This document shows positions 34,590 through 42,244 of a DNA stretch of 64,000 nt, piece after piece. The position numbers and the translations under genes are program-made. Under the pieces are notes generated by a model. The model did not search any database and was not told the origin of the DNA. It saw only the letters and a list, made by a program, of their open reading frames with translations. The stretch is from PALSA-612 sp963776375. Its GTDB lineage: Bacteria > Actinomycetota > Thermoleophilia > Gaiellales > Gaiellaceae. The stretch lies in contig CAVZMF010000005.1 of assembly GCA_963776375.1 (NCBI GenBank), forward strand, positions 124,001 to 188,000. Direction: 5' to 3'. Position 1 is the stretch's first letter; the number at the start of each line of letters is the position of its first letter.

Positions 34590-34618
34590 GAGCGGGGCCC
34601 CTGTCGGAGGCCCCGCTC
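34590..34618 (-). terminator. Hairpin terminator after the small secreted protein gene
   Basis: GAGCGGGGCC and GGCCCCGCTC form ten perfect pairs around a nine-base loop, 21 bases past the stop of the minus-strand gene. The SnoaL-like gene converges on it, so it may work both ways. The rest of the gap (34453-34589) shows nothing else. Confidence 0.65.
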
Positions 34619-34638
34619 GGCGGACGGAAGGAGTCAGA

Positions 34639-34878
34639 TCACTCTGTCCGCAATTCGGCCAGGCTCTTGACGTGCCCGCCCGACCTGGCCGGGAAGCCGC
34701 CGAAGTTCCGCCGCGTCGCCTTCTTGGCGGAGGGCTGCCGGACCTGCTTGTGGGTGACCGGGCTGCCGGGGCCGGGCTCGACCGGCATGCGGGCTGACGC
34801 GCCTGCGGAGAACACGAGCCCCGCGACTATGGTCGCGAGGGCGAGGCAAAGGCTGATCTTGAGCTTCGTGAGACGCAT
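34639..34878 (-). CDS. Small secreted basic protein
   Basis: 79 residues with a clear signal peptide: KLKISLCLALATIVAGLVFS then AGASA, cleavage likely before RMPVEP. The mature 48 residues are basic and Gly/Ser/Pro-rich (QPSAKKATRRNFGGFPARSG). A strong ribosome site AGGAGGAACC precedes the ATG, one of the best in the window. No family recognised. It is divergent from the Crp/Fnr gene, whose operator lies between the two, so it may be under that regulator. Confidence 0.72.
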   Translation of the reverse strand: MRLTKLKISLCLALATIVAGLVFSAGASARMPVEPGPGSPVTHKQVRQPSAKKATRRNFGGFPARSGGHVKSLAELRTE

Positions 34879-34962
34879 GGTTCCTCCTGTCCGCTGGTCC
34901 CTCGATCCGTCCTGCCCACCTGACGCGAGATCGCGCGGGCTTCTTGCCGCTCGTGCACGGGG

Positions 34963-34968
34963 TTGACA
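34963..34968 (+). promoter_or_regulatory. Possible -35 box (TTGACA) for the Crp/Fnr gene
   Basis: A consensus TTGACA stands 8 bases before the Crp-type palindrome and 31 bases before the ATG. No good -10 is found at 16-18 bases, where the palindrome lies. Confidence 0.4.
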
Positions 34969-34976
34969 CGAAGTCC

Positions 34977-34990
34977 GTGACGGCCGTCAC
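34977..34990. promoter_or_regulatory. Crp/Fnr-type operator before the Crp/Fnr gene
   Basis: GTGACGGCCGTCAC is a perfect 14-base palindrome that matches the Crp half-sites GTGA-N6-TCAC. It ends 9 bases before the ATG of the regulator gene, where bound protein would block transcription, so negative autoregulation is the likely effect. Confidence 0.65.
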
Positions 34991-34999
34991 ACTTCCCGC

Positions 35000-35650
35000 A
35001 TGGCCGACGAGCATCTGTTCGGTGAGCTGCCGGGAGCGGAGCTGCGGCGCCTCGTCGCCGTCGCCCGCAGGCGGCGCTTCGGGCGTAACGAAGTCGTGTT
35101 CCACCGCGACGATCCCGCCGACACGCTGCATCTCGTGGTCCGCGGCCGGTTCGCGAGCCGCGTGACGACGCAGCTCGGGGACACGGTCACGGTCGCCGTC
35201 CAGGGCCCCGGCGACGCGTTCGGTGAGCTGGCGCTCGTCGAGGACGGCGCCGCGCGCTCGACCAGCGTCGTCGCGCTCGAGCCCGGTGAGACGCTCGCGG
35301 TCTCGCGCACCGATTTCGACCGGATCCGGCGCGACTACCCTGCGGTGAACGACGTGCTCGTCCGGCTGCTCGCCCGTCGCCTGCGCCGCCAGAGCGAGCT
35401 GCTCGTCGAAGCGCTGTTCGTCGGCGCCGAGACGAGGGTCCTGCGGCGGCTTGTCGAGCTCGCCCGGCTGTACGGGGACGAGATTCCACTGACCCAGGAG
35501 GACATTGCCGGCCTCGCCGGCACCTCGCGGGCAACAGTCAACCGCGTGCTGCGCGCCGAAGCGAAGCGAGGCACCGTGGAGCTGCGGCGCGGAAGGACGC
35601 ATGTGCTCGACCCGGCCGCTCTCGCCAAGCGGACATCTGGGGGTCACTGA
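35000..35650 (+). CDS. Crp/Fnr-family transcriptional regulator
   Basis: 216 residues. N-terminal cyclic-nucleotide-binding-like barrel (VVFHRDDPADTLHLVVRGRF, then GPGDAFGELALVEDGAARST, where the F-G-E-L-A / R-S-T phosphate-binding cassette of cNMP domains is conserved). A dimer helix (NDVLVRLLARRLRRQSELLV) leads to a winged helix with LTQEDIAGLAGTSRATVNRV. It probably binds cAMP, cGMP or a similar ligand; a cyclase-domain gene lies 0.7 kb downstream. The start has no ribosome site and may be nearly leaderless. Confidence 0.88.
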   Translation: MADEHLFGELPGAELRRLVAVARRRRFGRNEVVFHRDDPADTLHLVVRGRFASRVTTQLGDTVTVAVQGPGDAFGELALVEDGAARSTSVVALEPGETLAVSRTDFDRIRRDYPAVNDVLVRLLARRLRRQSELLVEALFVGAETRVLRRLVELARLYGDEIPLTQEDIAGLAGTSRATVNRVLRAEAKRGTVELRRGRTHVLDPAALAKRTSGGH

Positions 35651-35666
35651 CCGAGCTGGATTGAGT

Positions 35667-35672
35667 TATACT
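35667..35672 (+). promoter_or_regulatory. -10 box and operator-like repeat of the toxin-antitoxin pair
   Basis: TATACT ends 4 bases before ATG 35677, so the message is probably leaderless or nearly so. It is inside GAGT-TAT-ACTC, an inverted repeat of the kind bound by ribbon-helix-helix antitoxins. Confidence 0.45.
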
Positions 35673-35676
35673 CAGT

Positions 35677-35940
35677 ATGACAATGGCGCCGAGACGGACA
35701 TCCAAGGTTCTCGCTGTCTCCGTGCCGCCCGAGACGGCAAGTGAGTTCGAGTCGGTCGCCGAAGCGGAGGGACGGAACAAGAGCGAGCTTTTCCGGGAGA
35801 TGCTGCGCGTCTACCGCTCCTACCGTGAGACCGGGACATTCGAGTCGCTTCAGCGGTACGGAGCGTCCCGGGCGCGCCGGCTCGGAATCCACGACGAGTC
35901 CGACGTCGAGCGGCTGATCGCGGAGGCGCGGAGGGGGTGA
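35677..35940 (+). CDS. Ribbon-helix-helix antitoxin
   Basis: 87 residues. SKVLAVSVPPETASEFESVA forms the DNA-binding strand and first helix; GRNKSELFREMLRVYRSY forms the second helix, as in CopG/RHH proteins. The C-terminal part (GIHDESDVERLIAEARRG) would bind the toxin. It ends in a GTGA overlap with the PIN gene, the usual antitoxin-first layout. A second in-frame ATG at 35683 is an alternative start. Confidence 0.86.
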   Translation: MTMAPRRTSKVLAVSVPPETASEFESVAEAEGRNKSELFREMLRVYRSYRETGTFESLQRYGASRARRLGIHDESDVERLIAEARRG

Positions 35941-36341
35941 GGGTCGTCGCCGACACCAACGTCCTGGTGTCGGCGCTCATCTTTCCAGGCGGATCTCCCG
36001 AAGCGTTCTACCGTCTCGTGCTCGAGGGCCGCGTGGAGCTCATCACCTCGCGACCGCTGCTCGCAGAGCTGGGGCGGGTGCTGGCAGAGAAGTTCGGGTG
36101 GGAGCCGGCACGCGCAGAAGAGGCGGTTGCGCAAATCGTTCGTATCGCGGTGATCGTCGAGCCGCGTGAAGCCGTATCCGACATCGAGGTGGATCCGCCC
36201 GACAACCGAGTGCTCGAGGCAGCAGCCGAAGGGCGTGCCAACGCGATCGTCTCCGGCGATCGACACTTGCTTGCGCTCGGCTCATGGCGTGGCATCCAGA
36301 TCCAGTCGCCGGGCGCGTCCGTGCCCGCCAGCGCCGAATAG
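35937..36341 (+). CDS. PIN-domain ribonuclease toxin (VapC-like, COG1569 type)
   Basis: 134 residues, GTG start behind GGAGGGG. Acidic residues of the PIN site are seen: VVADTNVLVSALIFPGGSPE (Asp5), LLAELGRVLAEKFGWEP (Glu near 42), VDPPDNRVLEAAAEGRANAI (Asp near 83) and VSGDRHLLALGSWRGIQI (Asp near 105). It should cleave RNA when freed from the antitoxin. Intact and coupled to the antitoxin by 4 bases. Confidence 0.88.
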   Translation: MRVVADTNVLVSALIFPGGSPEAFYRLVLEGRVELITSRPLLAELGRVLAEKFGWEPARAEEAVAQIVRIAVIVEPREAVSDIEVDPPDNRVLEAAAEGRANAIVSGDRHLLALGSWRGIQIQSPGASVPASAE

Positions 36342-36375
36342 CCCGATTTGACACAAGTCCCCTGACGGGCGACCC

Positions 36376-37188
36376 TTGCTCGCAGGGTGGCTCACGTCTG
36401 AGCGGCTGAGCGGCACGGTCACCTTCCTGTTCACGGACATCGAGGGTTCCACCGGGCTGCTCAAACAGCTGGGCCGGGAGCGCTACGGCGAGGTCTTGGC
36501 GCGTCACCAGGTTCTCCTCCGCGAAGCGTTTGCGGCGCACGGAGGCGAAGAGATCGACACGCAGGGCGATTCGTTCTTCGTGGCGCTTCGCAGCGCGTCG
36601 GACGCGGTTGCGGCGGCGGTCGCGATTCAACGCTCGCTCGCGGACCACGAGTGGCCGGACGGGGCCGAACTCCGCGTCCGAATCGGGATTCATACCGGGG
36701 AGGCGGCCTCGACCGGCGAGCGGTTCGTGGGCGTCTCGGTCCACCGGGCGGCACGCATCGGTGCCGCAGCACACGGCGGCCAGGTGCTGATCTCGCAGAC
36801 GACACACGATCTCCTCGAGGACGAGGAGCCGGCCACGGCCGGCGGCTCCCCGACGGCGCTTCCTCAGCGGCTCTGGGCGGCAGGATTCGGCGTGTTGTGG
36901 CTCTCGACGACCGAAAGCGATCCGCCCGACTTTCGGCAGCGGAGCTACGTGACCACCTACGACCCGATCTCCGGCCAGATCGAGGCGAAGAACGCCGTGG
37001 GGGCGCGAGGCGGCGAGCTCGTGGTCGACTCGGCGCTTGGCATCTGGGTACTCGACCAGGCGCACGAGATGTTGCTTCGGGTCGATCCAGCGACGAAACA
37101 CGTGGTGGATCGCATCGCTCTAGGCCACTATCCCTGTTGCCTCAGCGCAGGCCACGGTCACATCTGGGTCGCCCTAGAGTCGCCTTAG
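36376..37188 (+). CDS. Class III nucleotidyl cyclase domain joined to a partial beta-propeller
   Basis: 270 residues from TTG. Residues 12-160: GTVTFLFTDIEGSTGLLKQL (first metal Asp), EIDTQGDSFFVALRSASDAV (second metal Asp), RVRIGIHTGEAASTGERFVG, VHRAARIGAAAHGGQVLISQ, a cyclase homology domain. The normal C-terminal extension is absent; instead residues 175-270 read like one or two blades of an YVTN/SMP-30-type propeller (FGVLWLSTTESDPPDF, TYDPISGQIEAKNAVGARGG, IWVLDQAHEMLLRVDPATKH). A true fusion, a deletion junction, or an unseen frame slip near 36860 could explain this. It may supply a ligand for the nearby Crp/Fnr protein. Confidence 0.72.
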   Translation: MLAGWLTSERLSGTVTFLFTDIEGSTGLLKQLGRERYGEVLARHQVLLREAFAAHGGEEIDTQGDSFFVALRSASDAVAAAVAIQRSLADHEWPDGAELRVRIGIHTGEAASTGERFVGVSVHRAARIGAAAHGGQVLISQTTHDLLEDEEPATAGGSPTALPQRLWAAGFGVLWLSTTESDPPDFRQRSYVTTYDPISGQIEAKNAVGARGGELVVDSALGIWVLDQAHEMLLRVDPATKHVVDRIALGHYPCCLSAGHGHIWVALESP

Positions 37189-37236
37189 CGCCGTCAGGAT
37201 TCTGTAAGCGCCGCCGGTGCGCGCAGGGGCCTGCGC

Positions 37237-37242
37237 CATACT
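37237..37242 (+). promoter_or_regulatory. Possible -10 box (CATACT), leaderless start
   Basis: CATACT ends 6 bases before GTG 37249, so transcription could start on the initiation codon. First gene of the 37249-39598 operon. Confidence 0.3.
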
Positions 37243-37248
37243 GGATCG

Positions 37249-38476
37249 GTGAGCAGGCGCGCTCCGAAGATCCTCGCCGTCGCCTCCGCCGTCGACCTCG
37301 ACTTCCGCTACGGCTGCACGCCCGCGTGGTGGCAGCTCTGGAAGGGGATGCACGAGGCCGGGCTGCGACCTGATCGTCACGCCCTACCGCGGCCGGGCGG
37401 TCGAGGCGCCGTGGTGGCGCACGGAGGCGAACCCCTGCTACCGCGAGGGCGAGACGTTTGCCCGGGCGCGTGATCTCGTCGCCCGGCTCAAGCGGGACAC
37501 GCACCTGCGCCGTCGCGAGGACAGCCCGCCGGACACGGGCTCCGACCGGATCGTGCGCGAGCTGATCTGGAAGTGGGTGACGCCGCGCTGGCAGCGGCAC
37601 CTCGAGCGGATCCTCGCCCGCGAGCGGGACGTGGACGCGGTCGTCGTCTTCACCGTCCCGATGAGCCACTTCCGCGGCATCCCGGAGGCGCTCCGGAGCG
37701 GCTTCGGCGTCCCCGTCGTCTTCTACGACGGCGACGTGCCCATGAGCCTGCCCGAGTTCGGCGGCATGGATACGGGCTTCAACTACTACCACGGCGCCGA
37801 TCCGGGCGAGTACGACCTCGTCGTCTCGAACTCGGAGGGCGGGCTCGGCCGGCTGCGCGAGCTCGGCGCCCGGCGCGCCGAGGCGGTGTTCTGGGGAGCC
37901 GATCCGGAGCTCTTCCAGCCCCTGCCGGTCGACAAGCAGGTGGACGTCTTCTTCTACGGCTACGGGGACAAGTTCCGGCGCGAGTGGATGGAGGCGATGG
38001 TGGGTGAGCCGAGCCGGAGGCTGCAGCACGTCGACTTCGCGCTCGGCGGCCGCGACTTCCGGGGCGACACCGGCGCCGCGCGAGAGGTCGGGGACGTGCC
38101 CATCAACGTCTTCGGGCGCGTCATCTCGGAGGCCCGCATCAACCTGAACATCACCAGGCGCGCGCACGCGACCGTATCGGCCTCGTCCACGGCCCGGCCC
38201 TTCGAGTTGGCCATGGCCGGTGCGGCCGTCGTCTCCAACCCCTACGAGGGAATCGAGCGCTGGTTCGAGCCGGGGAGGGAGCTGCTCGTGGTCGGGAGCG
38301 CCGACGAGGCGGTCGACGCCTACCGGGAGCTGCTCGACGATCCGGCCCGCGCCGAGGAGCTCGGCCGCGCGGCGCGCGAGCGGGCGCTCGACGAGCATAC
38401 GTACGTCCATCGCGCGCGGCGGTTGCTCGAGCTGATCGGGCTGAGACGGCCCGAGACGGTGAGCGTCGGTGGCTGA
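37249..38476 (+). CDS. CgeB-like glycosyltransferase, frameshifted near the start
   Basis: N-terminus KILAVASAVDLDFRYGCTPA and WWQLWKGMHEAGLRP; a slip near 37370 leads to the main frame: VVVFTVPMSHFRGIPEALRS, VVFYDGDVPMSLPEFGGMDT, YDLVVSNSEGGLGRLRELGA, AVFWGADPELFQPLPVDKQV, then the C-terminal GT-B domain INLNITRRAHATVSASSTAR, FELAMAGAAVVSNPYEGIER. About 408 codons. This matches the CgeB/DUF3880 group of spore and surface glycosyltransferases. It overlaps the GT2 gene by 8 bases. Confidence 0.78.
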
Positions 38477-39230
38477 GGCGGTGCAGGAGGCGCCCGGCGG
38501 TCTCGATCCGCGGCTGGCCGCGCTGCACCGCGTCGCGCTCGTGCCCGCGTACAACGAGGAGGGGTCGATCGGCGCCGTCATCGACGAGATCCGCTCCGCC
38601 GACCCGGAGATCGAGATCGTGGTCGTCGACGACGGCTCGCGCGACGACACCGCCGGGGCCGCGGCGGCGCGCGGAGCCCGCGTCCTGCGGCTGCCGTTCA
38701 ACGTGGGGATCGGCGGCGCCGTGCAGACCGGCTACCGCTACGCGTACGAGAACGGCTTCGACCTCGCGCTGCGGGTGGACGGGGACGGGCAGCACGACCC
38801 GGCCTGGTACGCCGTCCTCGCCGCCCCCGTCGTCGCCGGCCACGCCGACATCGCCGTCGGCTCGCGCTTCATCGGCCGGAAGGGCTACCGCTCGTCGCGC
38901 TCGCGCCGACTGGCGATCCGCATCCTCTCCTGGACGGTCACCCTGCTCTGCGGCGGCCGCGTCACCGACCCGACCTCGGGCTTCCAGGTCACGAACCGGC
39001 GCGCGATCGCGCTCTTCGCCGCCTTCTACCCGCACGACTATCCCGAGGTCGAGGCGACGGTGCTGGCCGCCAAGGTCGGGCTTCGGCGCGCGGAGGTGCC
39101 GGTCGAGATGCGTGAGCGGTCTGCCGGGCGGTCGTCGATCGGCGCGATCAGGTCGGTGTACTACATGGTCAAGGTGATGCTGGCCGTCTTCGTCGCCTCG
39201 TGCCGGCGGTCTCCGGAGGTGCCCGCGTGA
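38469..39230 (+). CDS. GT2 glycosyltransferase (dolichyl/polyprenyl-phosphate mannose or glucose synthase-like)
   Basis: 253 residues. HRVALVPAYNEEGSIGAVID, IEIVVVDDGSRDDTAGAAAA (nucleotide-binding Asp-Asp), LRVDGDGQHDPAWY (D-x-D metal site) and RFIGRKGYRSSRSRRLAIRI, with TDPTSGFQVTNRRAIALFAA. This is the DPM1/GtrB class that makes polyprenyl-phosphate sugars used by GT-C enzymes such as the GT39-like proteins here. No membrane anchor of its own; the next gene may provide one. Confidence 0.88.
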   Translation: MAEAVQEAPGGLDPRLAALHRVALVPAYNEEGSIGAVIDEIRSADPEIEIVVVDDGSRDDTAGAAAARGARVLRLPFNVGIGGAVQTGYRYAYENGFDLALRVDGDGQHDPAWYAVLAAPVVAGHADIAVGSRFIGRKGYRSSRSRRLAIRILSWTVTLLCGGRVTDPTSGFQVTNRRAIALFAAFYPHDYPEVEATVLAAKVGLRRAEVPVEMRERSAGRSSIGAIRSVYYMVKVMLAVFVASCRRSPEVPA

Positions 39231-39598
39231 TCGGCGCGGCCGGCCAGACGCCGGTCGCGGTCGCGATCGCCGGCGCGTGCGCGTCCGTGCTGCTCGTGCT
39301 CGTCGTGCTCGAGCTGATTCGCAAACGGCGGCTCCGCGAGCGCTACGCGCTGCTCTGGCTCGCGACCGGGATCGTCCTGCTCGTGCTCTCGCTGTGGCGG
39401 AGCGGGCTGAACACGATCGCGGGCTGGCTCGGCGTCAAGAGCTACCCGCCGGCGGTGCTGTTCGCGGTCGCGACCCTGTTCATCCTGCTCGTGCTGCTCG
39501 ACTACTCGACAGTGATCTCGAAGCTCGCCGACCAGAACACGATCCTGGCGCAGCGCCTCGCGCTGCTCGAGGAGAAGCTCGGCGAGAAACGCGGCTAA
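39227..39598 (+). CDS. DUF2304 membrane protein
   Basis: 123 residues with three membrane helices: VAIAGACASVLLVLVVLELI, YALLWLATGIVLLVLSLWRS, PPAVLFAVATLFILLVLLDY, and a charged coiled tail (LADQNTILAQRLALLEEKLG). DUF2304 proteins commonly sit beside DPM1-like GT2 genes, as here, with a GTGA overlap, and may form the membrane part of the polyprenyl-phosphate sugar synthase. The stop shares bases with that of the convergent gene. Confidence 0.85.
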   Translation: MIGAAGQTPVAVAIAGACASVLLVLVVLELIRKRRLRERYALLWLATGIVLLVLSLWRSGLNTIAGWLGVKSYPPAVLFAVATLFILLVLLDYSTVISKLADQNTILAQRLALLEEKLGEKRG

Positions 39599-41319
39599 CG
39601 CACGGTCACGGTGACCGGGGCGCTCACCTCGTAGACGTCGCCCATCCTCGGGTCGTCCACCCAGTTCGCGCCCACGCCGATGCGGTAGGTCCACGTGCCG
39701 AGGCCGGGCGTGTCGACGGCCGAGGTCGCGCGCGTCCGCTCGGCGATCCGCCCGATGAAGAAGCAGTTCGCAGCGCCGCCGGACGAGTCCGCCGCGCCCC
39801 CGCCCCGGCGGCAGATCGTGTCCACGACGCCGCGGGCGCGTAGGACGCGGTAGAAGACCCGCGTCGAGCCCTCGGCGGCGTCGTTCCAGCGCAGGCGCAC
39901 GGTGTTCCCGGCGGCCACGGCCTGGAGCCCGATGCCCGTGTCCACGGTGACGCCGATCCTGTTGAGGACGATCGAGCGTCCCTGTCCCCCGATCGGCTGC
40001 AGCGCGGCGGCGGCGACGAGCGGCACGAGGCTGAAGAGCACCGCCGCCACGATCAACATACGCCGGCCCGGAACGCGCGGCGCCGGCGGCGGGTACCGCT
40101 TTGCCAGCACCGGCCCGAGGCGCGGCACGAGCACCGGCAGGCAGGCGACCATGACGACGAGCGGCGGGATCGCCGGCAGCAGCAGGCGCCAGAAGGAGCC
40201 GCTGTCGACCGACGAGACCGAGTCCGATCCCTTGATCACGAAGTAGAGCCAGAACCACGTCGACAGCGCGATCGCGAGCGGCCACGACCGCCGCGCGACC
40301 GCGATCGCGCCCGCGAAGGGCAGGAACTGCAGCACCCGCAGCGAGAAGAACACCTCGCCGAGGCCGTTGAGGTTGTTCTGCAGGTGCGACCAGTCGATGT
40401 TCGCGTACTTGTGGTACGGGGTGAAGATGCCGCCGGTGGCGCCGAGCGCGAGCTTCTGCTCCGCGAAAGCGTTGCCGAACGCGGGCAGGGTCCCGTAGCC
40501 GCGGTACTTCCACAGCGCGAGCGCGCCGAGCGCCGGCGCGCACGCGAGCGCGAACGTGCCCAGCTCGCGCCAGCGGCGGCCGATCAGGAACAGCACCACG
40601 GGCGTGGCGAGGAAGATCAGGTTCGACGCCTTCGTCAGCACGGCCAGGCCCGTGACGAGACCGGCCGCGACCGCCAGCTCGAGGCGCCGCGACTGGTACG
40701 TGCGCACCATCAGCGCCCCGGCCGCGAGCAGACAGACGACGCTCGGGAAGTCGCCCATCATCGTCAGGCCGAGCGGGTGCGGAAGGAACTGGTCGACGTA
40801 CTTCGAGTGGTAGTCCTGCTTGAACAGCGGGATGGCGAGGTAGGGCCCGATCACCCACAGCCCGGCCGCGATGTAGCCGATCAGCCGTCCGGCCACCCGC
40901 GAGCCGATGTCGTAGACGCAGAAGAGGGCGATCGGGGTGAGCACGAGCGCCTCGATCAGGATCGCGACCGGCAGTGCCGACACGTACCCCGGCCCGATGA
41001 CGAGCGCGAACGGCGCGAGCAGGAACGCCCACGCGGGCGAGATCAGCGTCTTCGGGATCACGCCGTGGCCGCTCAGCCAGGCGGTCGTGTAGTACCAGAT
41101 CTGGTCGCCGCCCTGGTAGTAGAGGAAGCCGTTGTGGCGGACGCTGAGCGAGAAGACGATCTGCGCGATCCACTGGACGGCGAGCAGGGGCGCGAGCACG
41201 ATCCAGGGCTCGCGCCACCGGCGTAGGCTCGACGGAGCCGGCGGGGAGCGTAGGTCGCGGCTTTGCCGCGGTCGGAGCGGAAGCAGCGCCGCCACGCGAC
41301 GGGCCAGGTCAGCCGTCAA
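39595..41319 (-). CDS. GT39-like membrane glycosyltransferase with repeat-derived N-terminus
   Basis: 574 residues. About 11 helices between residues 38 and 430 (e.g. IVLAPLLAVQWIAQIVFSL, IGYIAAGLWVIGPYLAIPL, LPAIPPLVVMVACLPVLV), loop YYQGGDQIWYYTTAWLSGHG with an Asp in the GT-C catalytic position, and a C-terminal exported domain of about 130 residues with a fibronectin/Ig-like feel (TVRLRWNDAAEGSTRVFYRV, WTYRIGVGANWVDDPR). TTG start overlaps fcl by 11 bases. Residues 8-33 are encoded by a dispersed repeat (41219-41308), so the true start might be further in, although no better one is visible. Confidence 0.75.
   Translation of the reverse strand: MTADLARRVAALLPLRPRQSRDLRSPPAPSSLRRWREPWIVLAPLLAVQWIAQIVFSLSVRHNGFLYYQGGDQIWYYTTAWLSGHGVIPKTLISPAWAFLLAPFALVIGPGYVSALPVAILIEALVLTPIALFCVYDIGSRVAGRLIGYIAAGLWVIGPYLAIPLFKQDYHSKYVDQFLPHPLGLTMMGDFPSVVCLLAAGALMVRTYQSRRLELAVAAGLVTGLAVLTKASNLIFLATPVVLFLIGRRWRELGTFALACAPALGALALWKYRGYGTLPAFGNAFAEQKLALGATGGIFTPYHKYANIDWSHLQNNLNGLGEVFFSLRVLQFLPFAGAIAVARRSWPLAIALSTWFWLYFVIKGSDSVSSVDSGSFWRLLLPAIPPLVVMVACLPVLVPRLGPVLAKRYPPPAPRVPGRRMLIVAAVLFSLVPLVAAAALQPIGGQGRSIVLNRIGVTVDTGIGLQAVAAGNTVRLRWNDAAEGSTRVFYRVLRARGVVDTICRRGGGAADSSGGAANCFFIGRIAERTRATSAVDTPGLGTWTYRIGVGANWVDDPRMGDVYEVSAPVTVTVR
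41219..41308. repeat. Dispersed repeat, copy inside a coding region
   Basis: The reverse complement of this stretch matches 46239-46336 over about 64 well-conserved bases (GGCAAAGCCGCGACCT and GGCTCCGTCGAGCCTACGCC are shared exactly) plus a looser 35-base extension. Here it encodes the N-terminal residues of the GT39-like protein; there it is intergenic. Confidence 0.8.
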
Positions 41320-42244
41320 TCTGTTCCAGCGGCTCTCGCTGCGGGCGGGCCTCGCGATACCACGCGATCGTGCGCTCCAGGCCCTCGCGAAGCGGCGTCT
41401 CCGCCCTGAAGCCGAACAGCTGCTCGGCCTTCGAGGCGTCGAGGGAGCGCCGCGGCTGTCCGTTCGGCATCGACGTGTCCCAGCGGATCTCGCCCGAGAA
41501 GCCGGTCAGCTCGGCGATCGTCTCGGCGAGGTCGCGAATCGAGGTCTCGACGCCCGTGCCCAGGTTGACCGGCTCGGGACGGTCGTAGAGCTCGGCGGCA
41601 CGCACGAGGCCGTCGGCGCAGTCCTCGACGTACAGGAACTCGCGGGTCGGCGAGCCGTCGCCCCAGAGCACGACCTCGTCCTCGCCCTCGACCATCTTGC
41701 GGATCAGCGCCGGGATCACGTGCGACGAGTCCAGGTCGAAGTTGTCGCGCGGGCCGTACAGGTTCGCCGGGAGCAGGAAGATCGTGTTCAGCCCGTACTG
41801 GTCGCGGTACGCCTGGCCGCCGACGAGGATCGACTTCTTGGCCACGCCGTAGGGCGCATTCGTCTCCTCGGGGAAGCCGTTCCAGAGCTCCTCCTCGCGG
41901 AACGGCACGGGCGTGTGCTTCGGGTAGGCGCAGACGGTGCCGGCGACGACGAGCTTCGACGACCCGTAGAGGCGCGTCTGTTCGAGCACGTTCGCGCCCA
42001 TGATCAGGTTCGCGTACCAGTAGCGGCCGGGATTGGCGCGGTTGGCGCCGATGCCGCCGACCTCGGCGGCGAGGTGGAAGACGAGCTCGGGCTCGGCGTC
42101 GATGAAGAGGCGCGCCACGTCGTCCTGCCGGGTCAGGTCGTATTCGGCCCGACGTGCGACAAACACTTCTTCGCCCTCAGCAACGAGACGCTCCACGAGG
42201 TGGGAGCCGAGAAACCCGCCTCCGCCGGTGACGAGAATCTTCAT
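41309..42244 (-). CDS. fcl: GDP-L-fucose synthase (or close NAD(P)-dependent epimerase/reductase)
   Basis: 311 residues. KILVTGGGGFLGSHLVERLV, then HLAAEVGGIGANRANPGRYW, TVCAYPKHTPVPFREEELWN, YGVAKKSILVGGQAYRDQYG (Tyr-x3-Lys) and PANLYGPRDNFDLDSSHVIP; these blocks are diagnostic of WcaG/Fcl, which converts GDP-4-keto-6-deoxymannose to GDP-L-fucose by 3,5-epimerisation and reduction. The upstream gene is its expected dehydratase partner, coupled by an ATGA overlap. Confidence 0.88.
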   Translation of the reverse strand: MKILVTGGGGFLGSHLVERLVAEGEEVFVARRAEYDLTRQDDVARLFIDAEPELVFHLAAEVGGIGANRANPGRYWYANLIMGANVLEQTRLYGSSKLVVAGTVCAYPKHTPVPFREEELWNGFPEETNAPYGVAKKSILVGGQAYRDQYGLNTIFLLPANLYGPRDNFDLDSSHVIPALIRKMVEGEDEVVLWGDGSPTREFLYVEDCADGLVRAAELYDRPEPVNLGTGVETSIRDLAETIAELTGFSGEIRWDTSMPNGQPRRSLDASKAEQLFGFRAETPLREGLERTIAWYREARPQREPLEQIDG

